Origin: Sanderia malayensis
Taxonomy: Eukaryota > Cnidaria > Scyphozoa > Semaeostomeae > Pelagiidae
Length of the DNA stretch: 64,000 nt
Assembly: GCA_013076295.1 (NCBI GenBank)
Contig: RQOL01000718.1
Location: 1,612,001-1,676,000 of the forward strand
Direction of reading: 5' to 3'
In this document: positions 31,358 through 45,607 of the stretch, piece after piece
Layout: each line of letters begins with the position of its first letter
Numbering within the stretch: position 1 is the first letter of the stretch
The notes under the pieces: model-generated
The model's database searches: none
Seen by the model: the letters and a program-made list of their open reading frames with translations, nothing else
Told to the model about the DNA's origin: nothing
Program-made: the position numbers and the translations under genes

Positions 31358-34300
31358 TTATCCACACGATTTCACGTTCAAGCCTTTGTTAGCTGCATTT
31401 TTGTTAAGGTCTAAAAATTGTCCATTGGGAATCAATCTAACATCCCAAACGCAACCATTCAGGCCATTATCATATTCACCACTTGTCAGGGTCTTAACAT
31501 TACCGTTCAGGCCGCCTGAGAAATAAAATGAACTTCTAATTAATGCGTCAATGTAGAGCTGCATACATTGCATAGATAAAGCTGCATATATTGCTAAGAT
31601 ATAGCGACAAACATTGTCTAGATATTGCTGTATATATTGCTTAGATATAGCTACGTAAATTGAAAAAATTTCAGCAGAACATGGTTGTCTATAAAGTGAA
31701 GTTGTATAAATTAACGTACCTATATAGATGTGACCATTATTATCAAGTAACTGGTCTGTCCCGGTTAAAAGTCTCGTTATGGGGAAAAACCCATTGATAA
31801 TGAACAGTATTGATCTGGCAGCACCATCCCTGTTAAAGAAGACAAACTATGAGCTCCTTTATTCAAATTAGACTTGATGCAGATTAAGTACTCCAATGCA
31901 CTTTATTATTAGGGCCTCTTCACGTAAGATAGAAATGTGATAGAGTTGTTGTCATTGAGCGTCTAAAGCAGGGAATTTTGAAACAGTGAATTTGTTACAC
32001 ACCTTCGTATTATAACTTTATGCTGTTGGCCACCTGTGATGTTTTGATTCATAATGATCTCATTCACACCATTACCAGTGTTGAAACTAAAAATTAAAGC
32101 ATAATAATAAAAACAATAATAACAATAATAATAACAATAAAAAGCAGAAGAAGAAGAAGCAAATTTTTAATATATATCTATTCTATATAATCTATTCGCA
32201 CAGAAAGCACTGTTATCACTAAAGTCCTGTTTCTAAAGTCAAGCTAAAAGTAAAAACTGTCAATATTTTAATTCACAGTAGTAAAAACTGATGAAACAAA
32301 GAGTTATGAAAGCATAGATTACCCCTATTTACAATGTCATACACTTAAGGCATATAGAAAACGAAAACCTCTATCAAGAGATACATCTACACGACGAACG
32401 CCTGCAAACAATGTATAAATAATTGGGTGCAAAATTTTTTAAATAATAAATATTTTATTACCTAACTCGAGGCATTTTATTCTTTATCCCAAATGCAAGG
32501 TAGTCCGTCCTGGTGCTTCTCAACTGGCCAAACCATAACAAAAGACCGTCTGATGTTGTATTGAATACCATTTCTACGTAATTGATCACTTGTGGACTGC
32601 AAGAAGGAGGAAAACAGCAATTTCAGCGAGTATACAAGTGGCATCACTCTAAATTAACTTGGCATTGTGATTGTGGCATTGTAACCACAACCGAATTCCC
32701 ATTCTATGCAAGCTGTAAGGAGGCATTGCCCTTTTCGGGAAAAGGTTGACAAAAAATGGCCTCGTCCTCCAGAAAAAATGTTCACTGGACTTTCAGAATC
32801 CGGACTTTAATTTCAAAATCCGGACGCAATGTGATAAATACTTTAATACTTGCGAAATAAAGGGTTAACACGCGATCCTGCTACGATCTATTTATGGATT
32901 TATGGATTTACAACAGGAAAAATATAGTGTAGTACTTTATATTTGTACCAACAAATCTATTGCAAAAACTTGCATATAGAATACCACACAGATATCAACT
33001 TGTTACCATATGATCCAGCGTTAGTGCAACGCTCCATGTAAACTTGAAATGATGCACGTTTAACTATAGCATCTCATCAAAACATTTTAGTGACATACCT
33101 TGTTATGCTTTCTTGGTGAAATATGTATCCATTTCCAGAAAATCGTGCTCGAGTGTAAGGAGGCATGGCTATGAGAAATTGAGCAAAAATTTTGTCATTA
33201 ATTTTTATTTAAAGATATTCACCAGTGGCTACGAATGAAATAGCACAAAAATATTGATAAATAGTGGCATGAACTAACCTTGATCGCACAAATGTCCCTG
33301 CCAGCCCAATGCACAGGCACAACTGTAAGCGTATTGCGGATTGGTAACCACAGGGCTGCAAACTGCATCATTTTTGCATTGATTTAAGATACACGCACTA
33401 CTGCAGTCATCAATGTTTCGACCAATCATTGCTGCTGCCTTGTTCTGCACTTTGATAACGTCATTCACCTATCAGAATGACACGAGGTATTGGAATAGAA
33501 GTTACATAACAAGCCAAGGTATAACACAAAGCAATAGCAAGCCAAATAACCCAAGCCTTAGTTTGATTGATACTGGAGCAATATCCACCCTCAAGTGGCA
33601 TTGCTGCAGATTACTTCCAGTGTAAGAATCTTACCATGAAATGTGACACACATCCTTCGAAATCCCTCTGCGAAGCCACATCCTTCACAGCTGCGGGATT
33701 CAATGCAGAAAGCATCGGCAATCCACCAAGATAGATCACTGAACCAACATTGAGTTGGGTGTACGCACCAGAGCCACGGCAACCAATTAGCTGGTTGGAA
33801 TCAAGTCTCATGATAGCTTCTTTGTACCTGCGCTCAACGTAGAGTCCATGCCATTGGTTGACGACGATTTGATTGCGACTTCTCATCGTTGTCATACCCA
33901 GACCAAGATCAAAGCGTACATAAACGAAACTGAAAGAGTAAAAATAATATTGCTGTAGAGAAGATTTTAAAACAACTATTATAAGTGTTAGTTTTCTTGA
34001 CTTTTCTTCTCTCTCTATCAAACTTCAATCTGTCTTAAAATTCGTATTTGAAGAACATATAAAGAAAGAAACTTACCCTTGCCAGAGGCTGATGGCAAAG
34101 AAATCTCCATTTGAACTGTCGAGCCTTTCTGAGACGTAAAATAACAGGCCATTAAGCTGGGCAGATTTAAAACGCATGGTTACCTTCGTGAAGTACTTAA
34201 CAGACGGTCTGGTAAATCCCATGAACGAGTTCTTTTTAAAGTATGGCTCGGTCACATTGACAGCTGAAACAAATAGGACATCAGTAAATCAACAAGATAG

Positions 34301-37300
34301 AGTACAAGTATTAGCAATTATAGCTGAGGTTGAAGAATTCGGAACAAACTGATAGCCTCAAATTATTAATAGACGTTGGGTGATATTTATTGGATACAGA
34401 AAAGCTTCGAAACTAAGATTAGGTTTTTCAGGTTGGGTCATGTTGTTTACATAGATTCCTATTGTTCCCGTTGTTTTTCTGAAAGCATGAGCCAGAAATT
34501 CTTATTTGCAGGGCTTCGCAATGATGCTTGAGAGGTTAAAGAAAAAGATTTATGAATTAAATACAGAACTCTGATTTTACAGGCCTTACCTTGGTCACAG
34601 TAGGTTCCAGTTTTGCCAAGAGGACAGTCGCAAACAATACCAGTTGTCTCTGATCTGCAAATTGAACCAGCTGAGCATGGGTTGTAATCGATGCACGGAA
34701 CCTGTTTATCCTGACAGAGAATACCGGTCCAACTGGTCAAACAGGTGCACTGAAATTGCCCACCTAGAAGAAATGTAATATTATATGCATTGATTAAGGA
34801 AAGCAGCATTTCATAGACAGGTCCGAGGTAAAAGCAGCCTGATACATATGTTCTGTGCAAAGAGAGGTAAGTGCGAAAAAGGGAGAGCAAAGCGACAACT
34901 AATAGAGAGAGCCATCAAAGTATGCTACATGGAGTTTGTACGAGAAAAAGGACTAGCAAAGAATGCTATATGGTGGGTAGAGAAAATTAGAGCTCCTGCT
35001 TCCGTATACCTGTCTGAGAACATGTGGCATTATTCTTGCAAGGATTCGGTTGGCAATCATTGACATTATTGTCTCCAATATTCAAGCCCCGTTCTACAGC
35101 AATACCTTGTCCGCCAGAGCTCGTACTAACACCGCTCGCGTTGGTTAGCAGTGGTATGAATCCGGTGCCACTGGTTCTAAACGATGCATCATACAGCACG
35201 CCTATGAATCCGGAGTAGAAATACGCCCGGACAATTCCCGGTAGCTTTGATAGATCCGGAACGCCGCCAATGTACAGTGGAGTATATGCATCTAGGCCGA
35301 TTAGTACGCCCGGACTGTTGGCTCGGACTACAGGCTGGTTATCTACGTACATGTATCCGGAGCCAGCGGTCCGACCGGCAATGACAAGATGCCATGTTCT
35401 TGTTGAATCGATGGGTTTCGTGCTTCTGATCGTTGTCAGGCCACCGCCAAGATCGTAGAGAAGGTATGTGTGGTTGTTGATTAGTCCAAGAGCAAAGAAA
35501 TCATCTCCGGTTGCCCCTAAAAGGAAAGATTGAGCAAGCTATGATTAATTGAGTGATAAGGATGATTAAACTTGATTTGATGATTCGCGTAAATGATGAA
35601 TTGAGTATTGGTGGTTAAATGTTTCTGCGCAGCATCAGCTAGCGACATTAAACTGGTAGTGGACGTAATGGAATATGGCATGCTAGTTGTCACTGCGAAA
35701 CATCAAACAATGGAGTACATAATGGTAATGGAACCAATGGATATTGACTTTCAATTGCCTGGCCGTGTGGAGTAAGTGTTTATTCGAGAGCGGGGGGTGC
35801 TTTTTAAAAGTTTGGTATTTTCTTCAAAGGTTAACATAAAAAAGACATAAACCAATGAAAGAAATTGAGTAAAGACTGAGCTTAAAGTTCTGATAAATTC
35901 AATGAAATTAGAATAGCTTTTCATCGTTGTAGCAGAAAAGCAGTAAAGCAACTCGTAAAAATACTCAGTACTAAAGCCATACCTATTGTGCTTTGAGCAG
36001 CAAAGACCAGAATTCCATTCTGATGTGACCTTGGATCATTTTCATTGAGTTTGAATTGCATTCGAATTTCGAACCTGGCAGCAGCATTCTTCATTGTCAA
36101 TCTCCACGGGTACTCGATGTATGACGAATAATTGTACACTTGGTTAAACGTGGGAGCAGTAATGTTTATGGCTGAAACGGCAATGAAACAAATACAATTA
36201 CTAATACGGCCTAATATCAGTGCAAAAATTCGAGTATTCTATGGCATGTCTTTAACATTCTTCGTTCGTGTCAGAGCAAATACCAGTACAAATAATGACA
36301 ACAGCTATCTAGTAGTAGTAGTTCAGTCAGTATATTACAATGTCAATCACTTACAATCAAGGCAAGTTGCTCCGTGTCTTCCGTATTGACAGAGACAGGT
36401 ATATCCAGTTGGTATCCACACACATGTGCCACCATGGCACGGGTCACCCTGGCAATGGGCCCTTCGTTCTGTGCAGTCTTTCCCTTGGTATCCAGTACTG
36501 CATTGGCAAGTGTACTGGTGTGAATTAGCGGGATCCTGTGTGCACGTAGCCTGGTTCTTACATGGTCCTCTCTGACAAGCGGCTACGTCGCATTCGCCGA
36601 TGCTATGCCAGCTCTGAGCACCTGGAAACAAAGCAAAACACGTCATTAATATACAGTCAAACTTTCAAATAGCGGCCATCTTTCGCTCCAAGGTCAAATA
36701 GCCATTATGGGGAGGTGACCGCTGGCAAATGTTCGACTGTATCAATGTCTGGTGAAGGCAATCATTTGATAAAACGTGATGATGCATTTAATTGATATTT
36801 GCATTCACATCATTGGTATTAAAAGCCGCTTCTAAAGGACAAAGCACCTTCAATACACTTCGTATTACTCATTGGACAGCTACATAGATCGTGGATAGCT
36901 TAACTAATACACGTAATTATGCGTCATGCACAAAATTACACGATAAATACACACATGGCCTGATTCATAGCCCACTAATAAAAGACATCTTTAACATCTT
37001 TTATTTGTAGGCTGTGAATCTGGCTATACACACAATATACAATACTGAATGAAAGTGCTTACTCAGTAGTTGGTATGGCCTGTTGTTGACTTGCAAGTCC
37101 TTTATGCAGCCAATAAAACCGATGAAGGTTGGAACGCTGTTCGATGCATTGACTGGCGCAAACGTGCTCGGTGCACCACCAAGATACCACGACGTTGATA
37201 GCTGGATGCTCTTGAAAGGTCTTGTTGTCGATTTGCTTATTGCTGCATCGCTATTGACAGTCAAGGTACCAGTACCAGAGCGACTATCGTGCCTAGAAAG

Positions 37301-40300
37301 CAATGTGTAGAAATTAATGAGATTGTCTCAGCTCTTGGAATAATGCAGAATTATAAAACTAGCAGTAAGTTTAGTTTTACACAAGAGTTAAGTATAATAA
37401 ATGAGCAATGTACTCATTCAAAGCTAACGAAAGTAAGACAACCATCACTTCTAATATGAGAGATTAAGCCCGAGACTTTTACACTGACTCTCAGATGACT
37501 CTAAGCTTTTGATTATAAACCACTTCAGAGCTGATTCTGAGCTAATTAATTGAGCAACGCACGTTTATCTGTGACTGCAATTCTGTCCTGTGTATCTGGC
37601 CACACAATGGCAAGACAACTTATTAGGCAATTGCCACTTGTAAGTACCTAATAGGCAAGTGGCATTGTTTTGCCAAGGTCGCAGATAAAACCAGTCTAGT
37701 TGATTCTAAACTAAGGAGAAATAAGTAGCTTAAACTAACTCCATTGTTTCAAGCTCTTTGCTGGGCTGGAAAGCTCTAAAAATGTAAAACGTTGGATAAC
37801 ATATCACAATTCAAATGAACTAACTTTGCAACAAGAGTCACGAGGCTGCCTGTGTTCACGGCAGTCTGACTTCTGATGGATATCACTTCGGCACCAGCTT
37901 CGAACCTGAATTCCAAGAAACCGTCGATAACTCTGAGCAGAATAAAATCCTTGTACGTCTGATGACCAGCATAAAGAAGCAGACCGTTAGTGCTGGTTGC
38001 TCTGAACGTCATTACAATTGTATTGATGACGTTAAGAAATGGTATGGCAGCGTAGCTTGCATATGAGTGGCCATTGAAGAGAGGAAAGTGTATTGTGATG
38101 CCTACAGGATGAAGGAAAAGCATACAACATTAACAAAATGTCATGTATTAGTGTTACATTTGAATGAGAGAGTTTAAAATCATCAAGGAAGACGTATGAG
38201 ATACATATACTTCATTATGTTTGAAATGAGAGGTAATGGCAATGCCATGGTCTTACCTTGGATGCACCTTGGATCAAACGTCGGATAAGGGCACGAACAT
38301 CGGAACTTCAATCCATTGATCGACTCATTATAACAGGGATATCCGTTGCAAACATTATCAGCACATGTGAGATTTCGCAAAGGTACGGCAGTAGGAATAA
38401 TCGAAGACTGCGGAGACGGCAATGGTGAGTAAGTAGAGCTCACAGTTGCTTGAATCAACTCAGATGACATCATTGACAAAGACTCTGCTTGTGCAAGCGA
38501 AGATGACACGCGTGCAGGTGAAGACACGCGTGCAGATGATAATGGCGAATAAAAAGGTGATGTTGCTGATGGAAATACCATTGTTGATGCACTTTTCCTT
38601 TGTGTTTCAAGCGTTGACGAGTACATCGCAGTTGCTACTGTTGATGATTGCACTAGGTTCGATTGATCTATACGAGCTGATACAACAGAGCTGACTGCAA
38701 GAGAGCTGACTGCAAGAGTTGCCTGTGTGGGCGGTGCTGAAGAGGGGAGCGTTTTTGAGCTGCCAGGCGTACTTGTTTCCAATACAGAGGTGGGTGTACG
38801 TGAATATGTAGGGGATTGTATTAATGTATGGCTAGCAAGAGTAGAAGTCCTATGTAATGTTGTTCCCTCTGGCATAGAACTGTAAAGTATTGTTACTGAA
38901 GAGCTGTTAAGTTTTGATACTGCAGAACTGTCAAGACTTGATACTGTGGAGCTGTCGATTCCTGATACTGTGGAGCTGTCATGTCTCAATACTGTAGAGC
39001 TAGCAAATCTTGATGTCGGCAGCAAAGAAATAGTAGAATCCGTCAATGCCGAATATGTCAATGAGCTGCCCTTGATTATTCTTGTAGATTTGGCAAAGCT
39101 TTTCACAGTTGACGACGCATGTGCTGTTGTGTAAGAGCTTGTGGTTGACAGCTTCGTTGTGTAAATTGTAGTCAAACTCAGCTGTGGGCTTGTGTAAAGA
39201 TGACCTGATGCAACAGGGCTGCGAGTCGACGTGAGCATGGCTGTTGCCAACAGAAATTCACAGTTAGTTCCATTAGACCACGACGGACAGTAGCAGGTGT
39301 AGGAATTGATGGCATCTTCACGGCATGTGCCTCCATTCTGGCACAGATTAATGGCACACTCGTTATGGTCAAACTCACAAAATCGTCCTTGATACCCTTG
39401 TGGACAGACACAAGTGAAGCCTCCGCCAGTTGCATTTCCATTCAACACGCAAATACCACGGCCGCACATATTCTGGATGCAAATGTTCGAGTAGTTCTGG
39501 CACTGTTCACCGTAGTACCCAGCTTGACAGTTACATACGTATCCTTCAAGTCGTAAATCACATTGACCGTGTCCACTACAATTGTTGGTCCTACAGTCGC
39601 CAGCCTGAGTTTCACACAATGTTCCATTGAAGCCTACTTGACAAAGGCAACGATATGGCTCCGCGGTGTTGTCCCTTACACACCTGCCCTTGTTTTGGCA
39701 CTGACATTCTAACCTCTCACATACTGTTCCACCGTATCCAATTGGACAGGCGCATCTGAAGTTTGGGAATGTTGTAATGCTGCAGGCAGCTCCTCGCATG
39801 CAAGGATTCGGGCTGCACGGATCGTATACAATGCTGCTTGCAGTGGAGGACACTGCAAATGAGCTGGTGGTTGCAGCAATGCTCGTAACTACAATTGAAT
39901 GCTCAGTTCTTGTTGGTGTCCTTGCTGTCGAATAATCGTGCAAGAACGTGGTTCTGTTGTAAGAAAAACTTGATGTAACTGAAGCTAACTTGTATGCAGA
40001 GCTATTAACCAAAGATGACTCAACCATTGTTGTGTCTTGAAACGCTGAGTTCACCTGGCTTTTATGAAACGAAAGAACGAGCGACGTGGTAGCAGTTGAT
40101 GTAAACTTCTCTGATTTCACATCCGAAATACTTCCCACATGATAAAAGCTGGCAGTAAGCTTACTGGTAGTTGTTATTGAGTCCCGTAAAGATGTCGATT
40201 CTAATCTGCTAGTTCGAGAAGAAGTATTTGAACGTACTGGTGATGTTTGCACTGAAGACAAACCGGTTGCAGGTGTCAATTTTGTAGCTGAAGAGCTGGA

Positions 40301-43300
40301 GTGGTAGCTGGTAAGGATTGGCATCTGTTCGGTTGAAGTCGCGGGCCTTATAGACGAATAAACAGACTTACGCGTATCAGTTATGCCACTGCTGGACGAA
40401 AAATATCTACCCAATGAAGATTCACTTGTTGTGGCTGGGTGTGACGTATTCAGCATTGTTGTGAGCTTTGGTAATCCTGCATAAGATGTACCACTGGTTG
40501 TCGTAGATGCAGCATTAGCAGTTATGGTAGATGACTTTGCTAAGGTACTATCTGGATATATCAGAGATCCGAGTGTACTCGAGAGTAATTTTGCTCCAAC
40601 TGAAGTCCACGTGGTTGCATGAGAGGCTGGCAGCAATGAGGAAGATGGGGTAATTGTAAGAGCAATTGTAGCAGACCGAGATCCAATACTCGTTATTTGA
40701 TAATCACTGGTTGTTTTTGATGACAGTTCTGTATGAAACGAGGGCGATCTAGGGGCTGATGATACCTCACTTCTTGATACTGATCCTGCTGCATAAGGTG
40801 CACTTGAATTGGCACTAGACATCACAAGACGAACAGGTGAGCTAGCTGACGTCACTACAGAAATACCAGATGGAGATAAAATTGCAAGGGTTTGTCGATC
40901 AGTAGTAGAATACGTCGAGAATCTTGATGAAATACCACTGTATGTTTGTCCATTAATCGGTGTAGAAAAACTGGATAAACTGCTGCTGATAAACGAAGAA
41001 GCAGTGGATAAAGTTGATGACGATGGGCTTGTTGATGACAGTTTTGAAGTAGCTAGTACTGTACTCTTATCTACAATATCCCTTGAGCTATATAATGAAG
41101 TTGTTACTTCTGGCTTTGTGCTTGTAGTTGATTGCTGGGTTGCCGAAGCAGCATATGCTATCGTTGACGATCGTGAAGTAGACACAACAGTTATGCTTTT
41201 ACCCTGTGTCACAAACCTGCCAGTAGACATCGAATATGAGCTGGAAGTTGATGAAACAAGCACAACAGATGCTGGATGCATGCTGGTAGATGCTGAAAAC
41301 ATGCTGTTAAATGATGAATATATGCTGGTAGAAGCTGAATATATACTGGCAGATGCTGAATACGTGCTGGTAGATGCTGAATGCATGCTGGTAGATGCTG
41401 AATATATGCTGGTAGAAGCTGGATATATGCTGGCAGATGCTGGATGCATGCTGGTATATGCTGAATATTTGCTGGTAGAAGCGGAATATATGCTGGTAGA
41501 TGTTGAATGCATGCTGGTAGATTCGGAATATATGCTGGTAGATTCGGAATATATGCTGGTAGATTCGGAATATATGCTGGTAGATGCTGCCCTTGAGCTG
41601 GTAAACACTGAGAGTAAACTTGTAAATGGTGGTGCTGACAGAGTCTGCCGTGCAGTTGAACCAAGACTTGTTGATGCCTGACCAGTGGCATCCGTCATAG
41701 TGGGTGACAACCATCTGTCTGAAGCTGTTATGTGACGAGATGCTGAGTAAGAAGGAACAGTGCTTGAAGACACAGAGGACACCATTGTCTGATTCTGACA
41801 CAAATACCCGTAGTATCCAACGGGACAGTAACATCTGAAGCCGTTCACGCCAACCTCACGACATTTGCCTCCATTTTGACAAGGATTATTCAAGCATTCG
41901 TTGACATCAAACTGGCAGAACTGTCCCGTGTATCCAGGCAAACAGTTGCAAGTTAATGAAAGACCAACCAAAGTGCATCCAGCGTTATTTAGACAAGGAT
42001 TGCATTCACTTATTCTGCCACAGGTCCTACTACCAGACAAATGGCTACGGCATTTGCAAGTGTAGCCATAAACGCTTGGCAGGCAATCAGAATCACTGAA
42101 ACACTTAAGGGAGGCATTGTTCCTACAGTCTCCGTAGTATGCTTCACAGAGTGTCCCGCCAAAGCCATTCTGGCAGAGGCATTGAACACGATCTCCATAA
42201 TCAACGCATCTTCCGCCATTTAAACATCCGCATGTTATGTCTTCACACCGAGTTCCGTTATAGCCGAATTTGCAGGAACATGTATATGAGTAGCCGGCTG
42301 TTTCTGCACATGTGCCATTGTTCATGCAAGGGTTGTAAAAGCATGGACCAAGGTATACCTCACAGTTCCTTCCAGTTGCATACGTCGGGCATACACATTT
42401 GTATGTTCTACCCGCGTAATCATTGACGCATGTACCAGAGTTCTTGCACGGGTTCCCAGTGCAGTAATTAACAGGTGTTTCGCACCTACTCCCAGTAAAT
42501 TCAACCGGACAACCACACGTGTACGAGTTCACACCTTCAATACAATGACCATTGTTCTGACAGGGATTCGAGGCGCATTCAAGAATATCATAGCTGCAGT
42601 TCTGACCAGTATAACCGGGAACGCATTGACAAGTTGCACCACCAACGTTACGCACACACGTTGCACCGTTTCGACACGGATTGTTGACATCGCAAACGTG
42701 GACTTGACACTGTCGACCACTAAATGCAGCTGGACAGCTACAGTTGAATGTTCCCTGGGTGTAATCATTTGAGCAGTTACCAACGCTGCATGGGTTCGGG
42801 GAGCAAAAGTCCAAAAATATCTCACAGCGTTGTCCAGTGTAATTGCTTGGGCAGATACAGTTGAATGAACCTGGCTGGTTCTGGCAAACACCTGCATTCA
42901 AACATGGCGATAACGCACATTCATTTACATCCTGACTGCAGTTCTGCCCCGTGTACCCGGCCGAACATTGGCAAGAGTATCCATTAGGCACTTGCAAACA
43001 AGTGGCATTGTTTTGACAAGGCCGTAGAACATCACACATATGCGCCTGACATCGTTCGCCAGTAAACCCAGTTGCACAGCTACATCTGTATGATAACGTT
43101 GACAATACATTGGTACAGTTGCCGTTGTTTTGACAGGGATTACTTGCACATTTATCCATGTTGATTTCACAATGCCTGCCAGTATACATCGACAAACAAT
43201 TGCATGAATATCCATTGATACCATCAATGCAAGTAGCGTTGTTCTGGCAAGGATTCGATGCACATTCGTTGACATTGACTTCGCAGTTCGTGCCGCTATA

Positions 43301-45607
43301 CCCGGTGACACAAATGCAATTGTATCGCCCGATTTGATCAACACAAGTTGCGTTGTTATGACACGGCCTCGATTGGCACTCGTTGATGTCAAACTCACAG
43401 TGCCTTCCATTAAAGCCAGGTGGACAAGTGCAATTGTAGAAGTTCACATAGTCATTACATTGTCCGCCGTTTTGACAAGGATTGCCTGCACAGTCGTTGA
43501 TATTAACAGAGCAGTTGAAGCCTGTCCAACCGATTGGACATGTGCAAGTGTAGCCAACTGTTGTATTGACGTTTTCGCAAACCGCTGAGTTCTGGCAATA
43601 CTTCCTTGCGCACAAATCTCTGTTGGTATCGCAGTACTGTCCATACCAGCCAGCACTACAGTTACAATAATAGCTGCCGAGTTGATCAATGCACTCGCCA
43701 TTGTTGCAATTGGCATTCAACCTCACACAATCGTCAATATTGAGGGAGCAATTCTCGCCAGTGAATCCATGGGCGCACGTGCATCTGTAGTCAAGATTCG
43801 TGATGAGGTCAGTACAATTAGCGCCGTTCTTACACGGAGAACTATCGCAGGCATTAATGTTACTCTCACACCGTGTACCCGTCCAACCGATGTCACAGAC
43901 ACACGAAAACGCATTAAACAGGTTAATACACTGCGCGTTGTTGAGACACGGATTTGAGGCACACTCATTAAAATCCTCAGTGCAGTTCCGCCCTGCCCAA
44001 CCCGACGTACAATTGCATGTATAGTTATTCAAGTAATCACCCACACGTATACACGTGGCATTGTTCTTGCAAGGCCCAAAGCTGCATTTATTGAGAACCT
44101 CTTGGCAGTGATTTCCACGGTAACCAGCTGGGCATACACACTCGTAACTGCCATATAGATTAACACAAAGCCCATTATTCAAGCACGGGTTTGAGGCACA
44201 GTAGTCAAATAACTGCTCACATCTTCTTCCTGTGTAATGTGAGCGACAAACACATGTGTAATTACCTGGGCCATCCAAACACTGGCTGGTGCCTTGTGTA
44301 GAACATGGATTACTGAGACATTCATTGATATCAATACCACAGTTTGTGCCATTGAAGCCAGGCAGGCATTGGCACCTGAAGCCACCAACTAGATCCACGC
44401 ATGTTCCTTTATTCAAGCATGGATTTGGGGAACAGTCATCGTAAAGATCAACCTCGCATAATCTTCCGGTTGTGTTCAGAGGACATTCACAGTAAAAACT
44501 CCCTGGTGTGTTGATGCAAGCAGCTCCATTCTGACATGATATTGAATTACACTCATTGATATCTACATTGCAATACTTTCCAGTCCAATTGCCTTGACAT
44601 ACACACTCAAATCCATTCACCTTGTCAACACAAGTGGCATTACTGCTGCAATTATTGTTTAAACACTCATTAATATTTACTCCACAATCCCTGCCAGTGA
44701 ATCCAGCCTTGCATAGACACGAATAGTTTCCCTGTAGCACATTATTCAAGCATGTTCCATTGTTCAAGCAAGGGCTAGAGCTGCAGTAATCAATCTTCAC
44801 TTCACATCTCTTTCCTGTATAAAATGGTGTGCAGTTGCAAGAATAGTTGGCACCGTGGCCTGCAATTATATCCGTACAATTACCAGCATTAAGACATGGG
44901 TTTGTGATGCATGCATCATATTCAGAACAGTGTGATCCACCGTATCCTCTGCAGCATTGGCAGGTGGCAACTGAATCATTAGCTGCAGCAATACATTTGC
45001 CTTTCTCACTACACACTTTTCCAAGCCCTTCAGTGGCAGTTGCTGACATACAATCATTTTGTTTAACAGTTACTTGAATTCTCAAGCCAAAATTACAAGC
45101 CAGCAGATTGCTGAATGCAAAATAGTGCACACCAGGGTTGTGTAAAGTTGAGTTGAAGAAAATGGGTGAGGCTGTTGTTACATTGTCAAATGTTGCATTG
45201 TTATTGCTAAAAATGTTAGCGCATGTTCTAAACTGCTCTGAAGTTATCTTGAACATTTGCCAGTAATGCTGATTTGGATTAAAAACTTGTTCAGCTAATT
45301 TAAATGCAATTGTCTGGCTAAATATTATATTGAAAGGTTTTTGCTGCACAGGGACAGTTTCTGTTGATGTTCCACCATAGCAATCTTTACTTTGATGGCA
45401 GACGTACCTGTTGGAAACTCCTAGGAGAACCTCTTGCAACCTTGCGTCGGGCAGACACGGAGATAGCCTTGTTATGTTATTTGGGCATGTTATATCGCAC
45501 GATGTTGTTACACTCGTCGGAGTTTGAGGAGTCACTGAAGTTATTTCCAGGAAATAAATTATGCTCAATATAAGTAGTTTAAGGTTCGGCTGCCACATAT
45601 TTTTCAT
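31358..45607 (-). CDS. EYS: Eyes-shut (EYS/spacemaker) homologue, EGF-mucin-laminin G protein
   Basis: Secreted matrix protein. Fifteen exons: 45607-38257, 38101-37825, 37292-37063, 36621-36355, 36171-35983, 35516-35010, 34763-34590, 34263-34077, 33929-33635, 33468-33279, 33168-33099, 32596-32462, 32086-32003, 31829-31720 and 31515-31358. All phases agree, giving 3407 residues. Order: signal peptide (1-29); an N-terminal domain to about 198 with GVHYFAF and [16 protein letters not shown], which resembles the start of vertebrate EYS; 28 EGF repeats, many calcium-binding (DINEC), to about 1272; Ser/Thr-rich stretch to about 1925; five EGF; second Ser/Thr stretch to about 2410; one EGF; then four laminin-G domains separated by EGF repeats (2, 2, 1). 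About 39 EGF in all. There is no membrane anchor; it ends within the last laminin-G (GLNVKSCG). EYS of flies and vertebrates has the same order, with five laminin-G in human. Start: first in-frame ATG. Confidence 0.88.
36652..36741. mobile_element. 90-bp MITE in an EYS intron
   Basis: Ends TACAGTCAAAC and GTTCGACTGTA are inverted repeats matching at 10 of 11 positions and bounded by TA. The interior has ATAGCGGCC and GACCGCTGG blocks that also pair. It is non-coding. Confidence 0.75.
41320..41600 (-). repeat. 21-bp coding minisatellite in EYS mucin region
   Basis: A 21-bp unit, exact in its last copies and drifting elsewhere, encodes the heptapeptide STSIYS(E/A) about a dozen times in the first Ser/Thr-rich stretch of the EYS-type protein. 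Such tracts are dense O-glycosylation targets and are prone to copy-number change. Confidence 0.9.

Noticed and set aside
40809..41681. 290-codon plus-strand reading frame with [14 protein letters not shown] repeats
   Set aside because: It is antisense to the EYS Ser/Thr-rich minisatellite. The 21-bp period keeps all frames open, and the sense strand fits the EYS model in phase.
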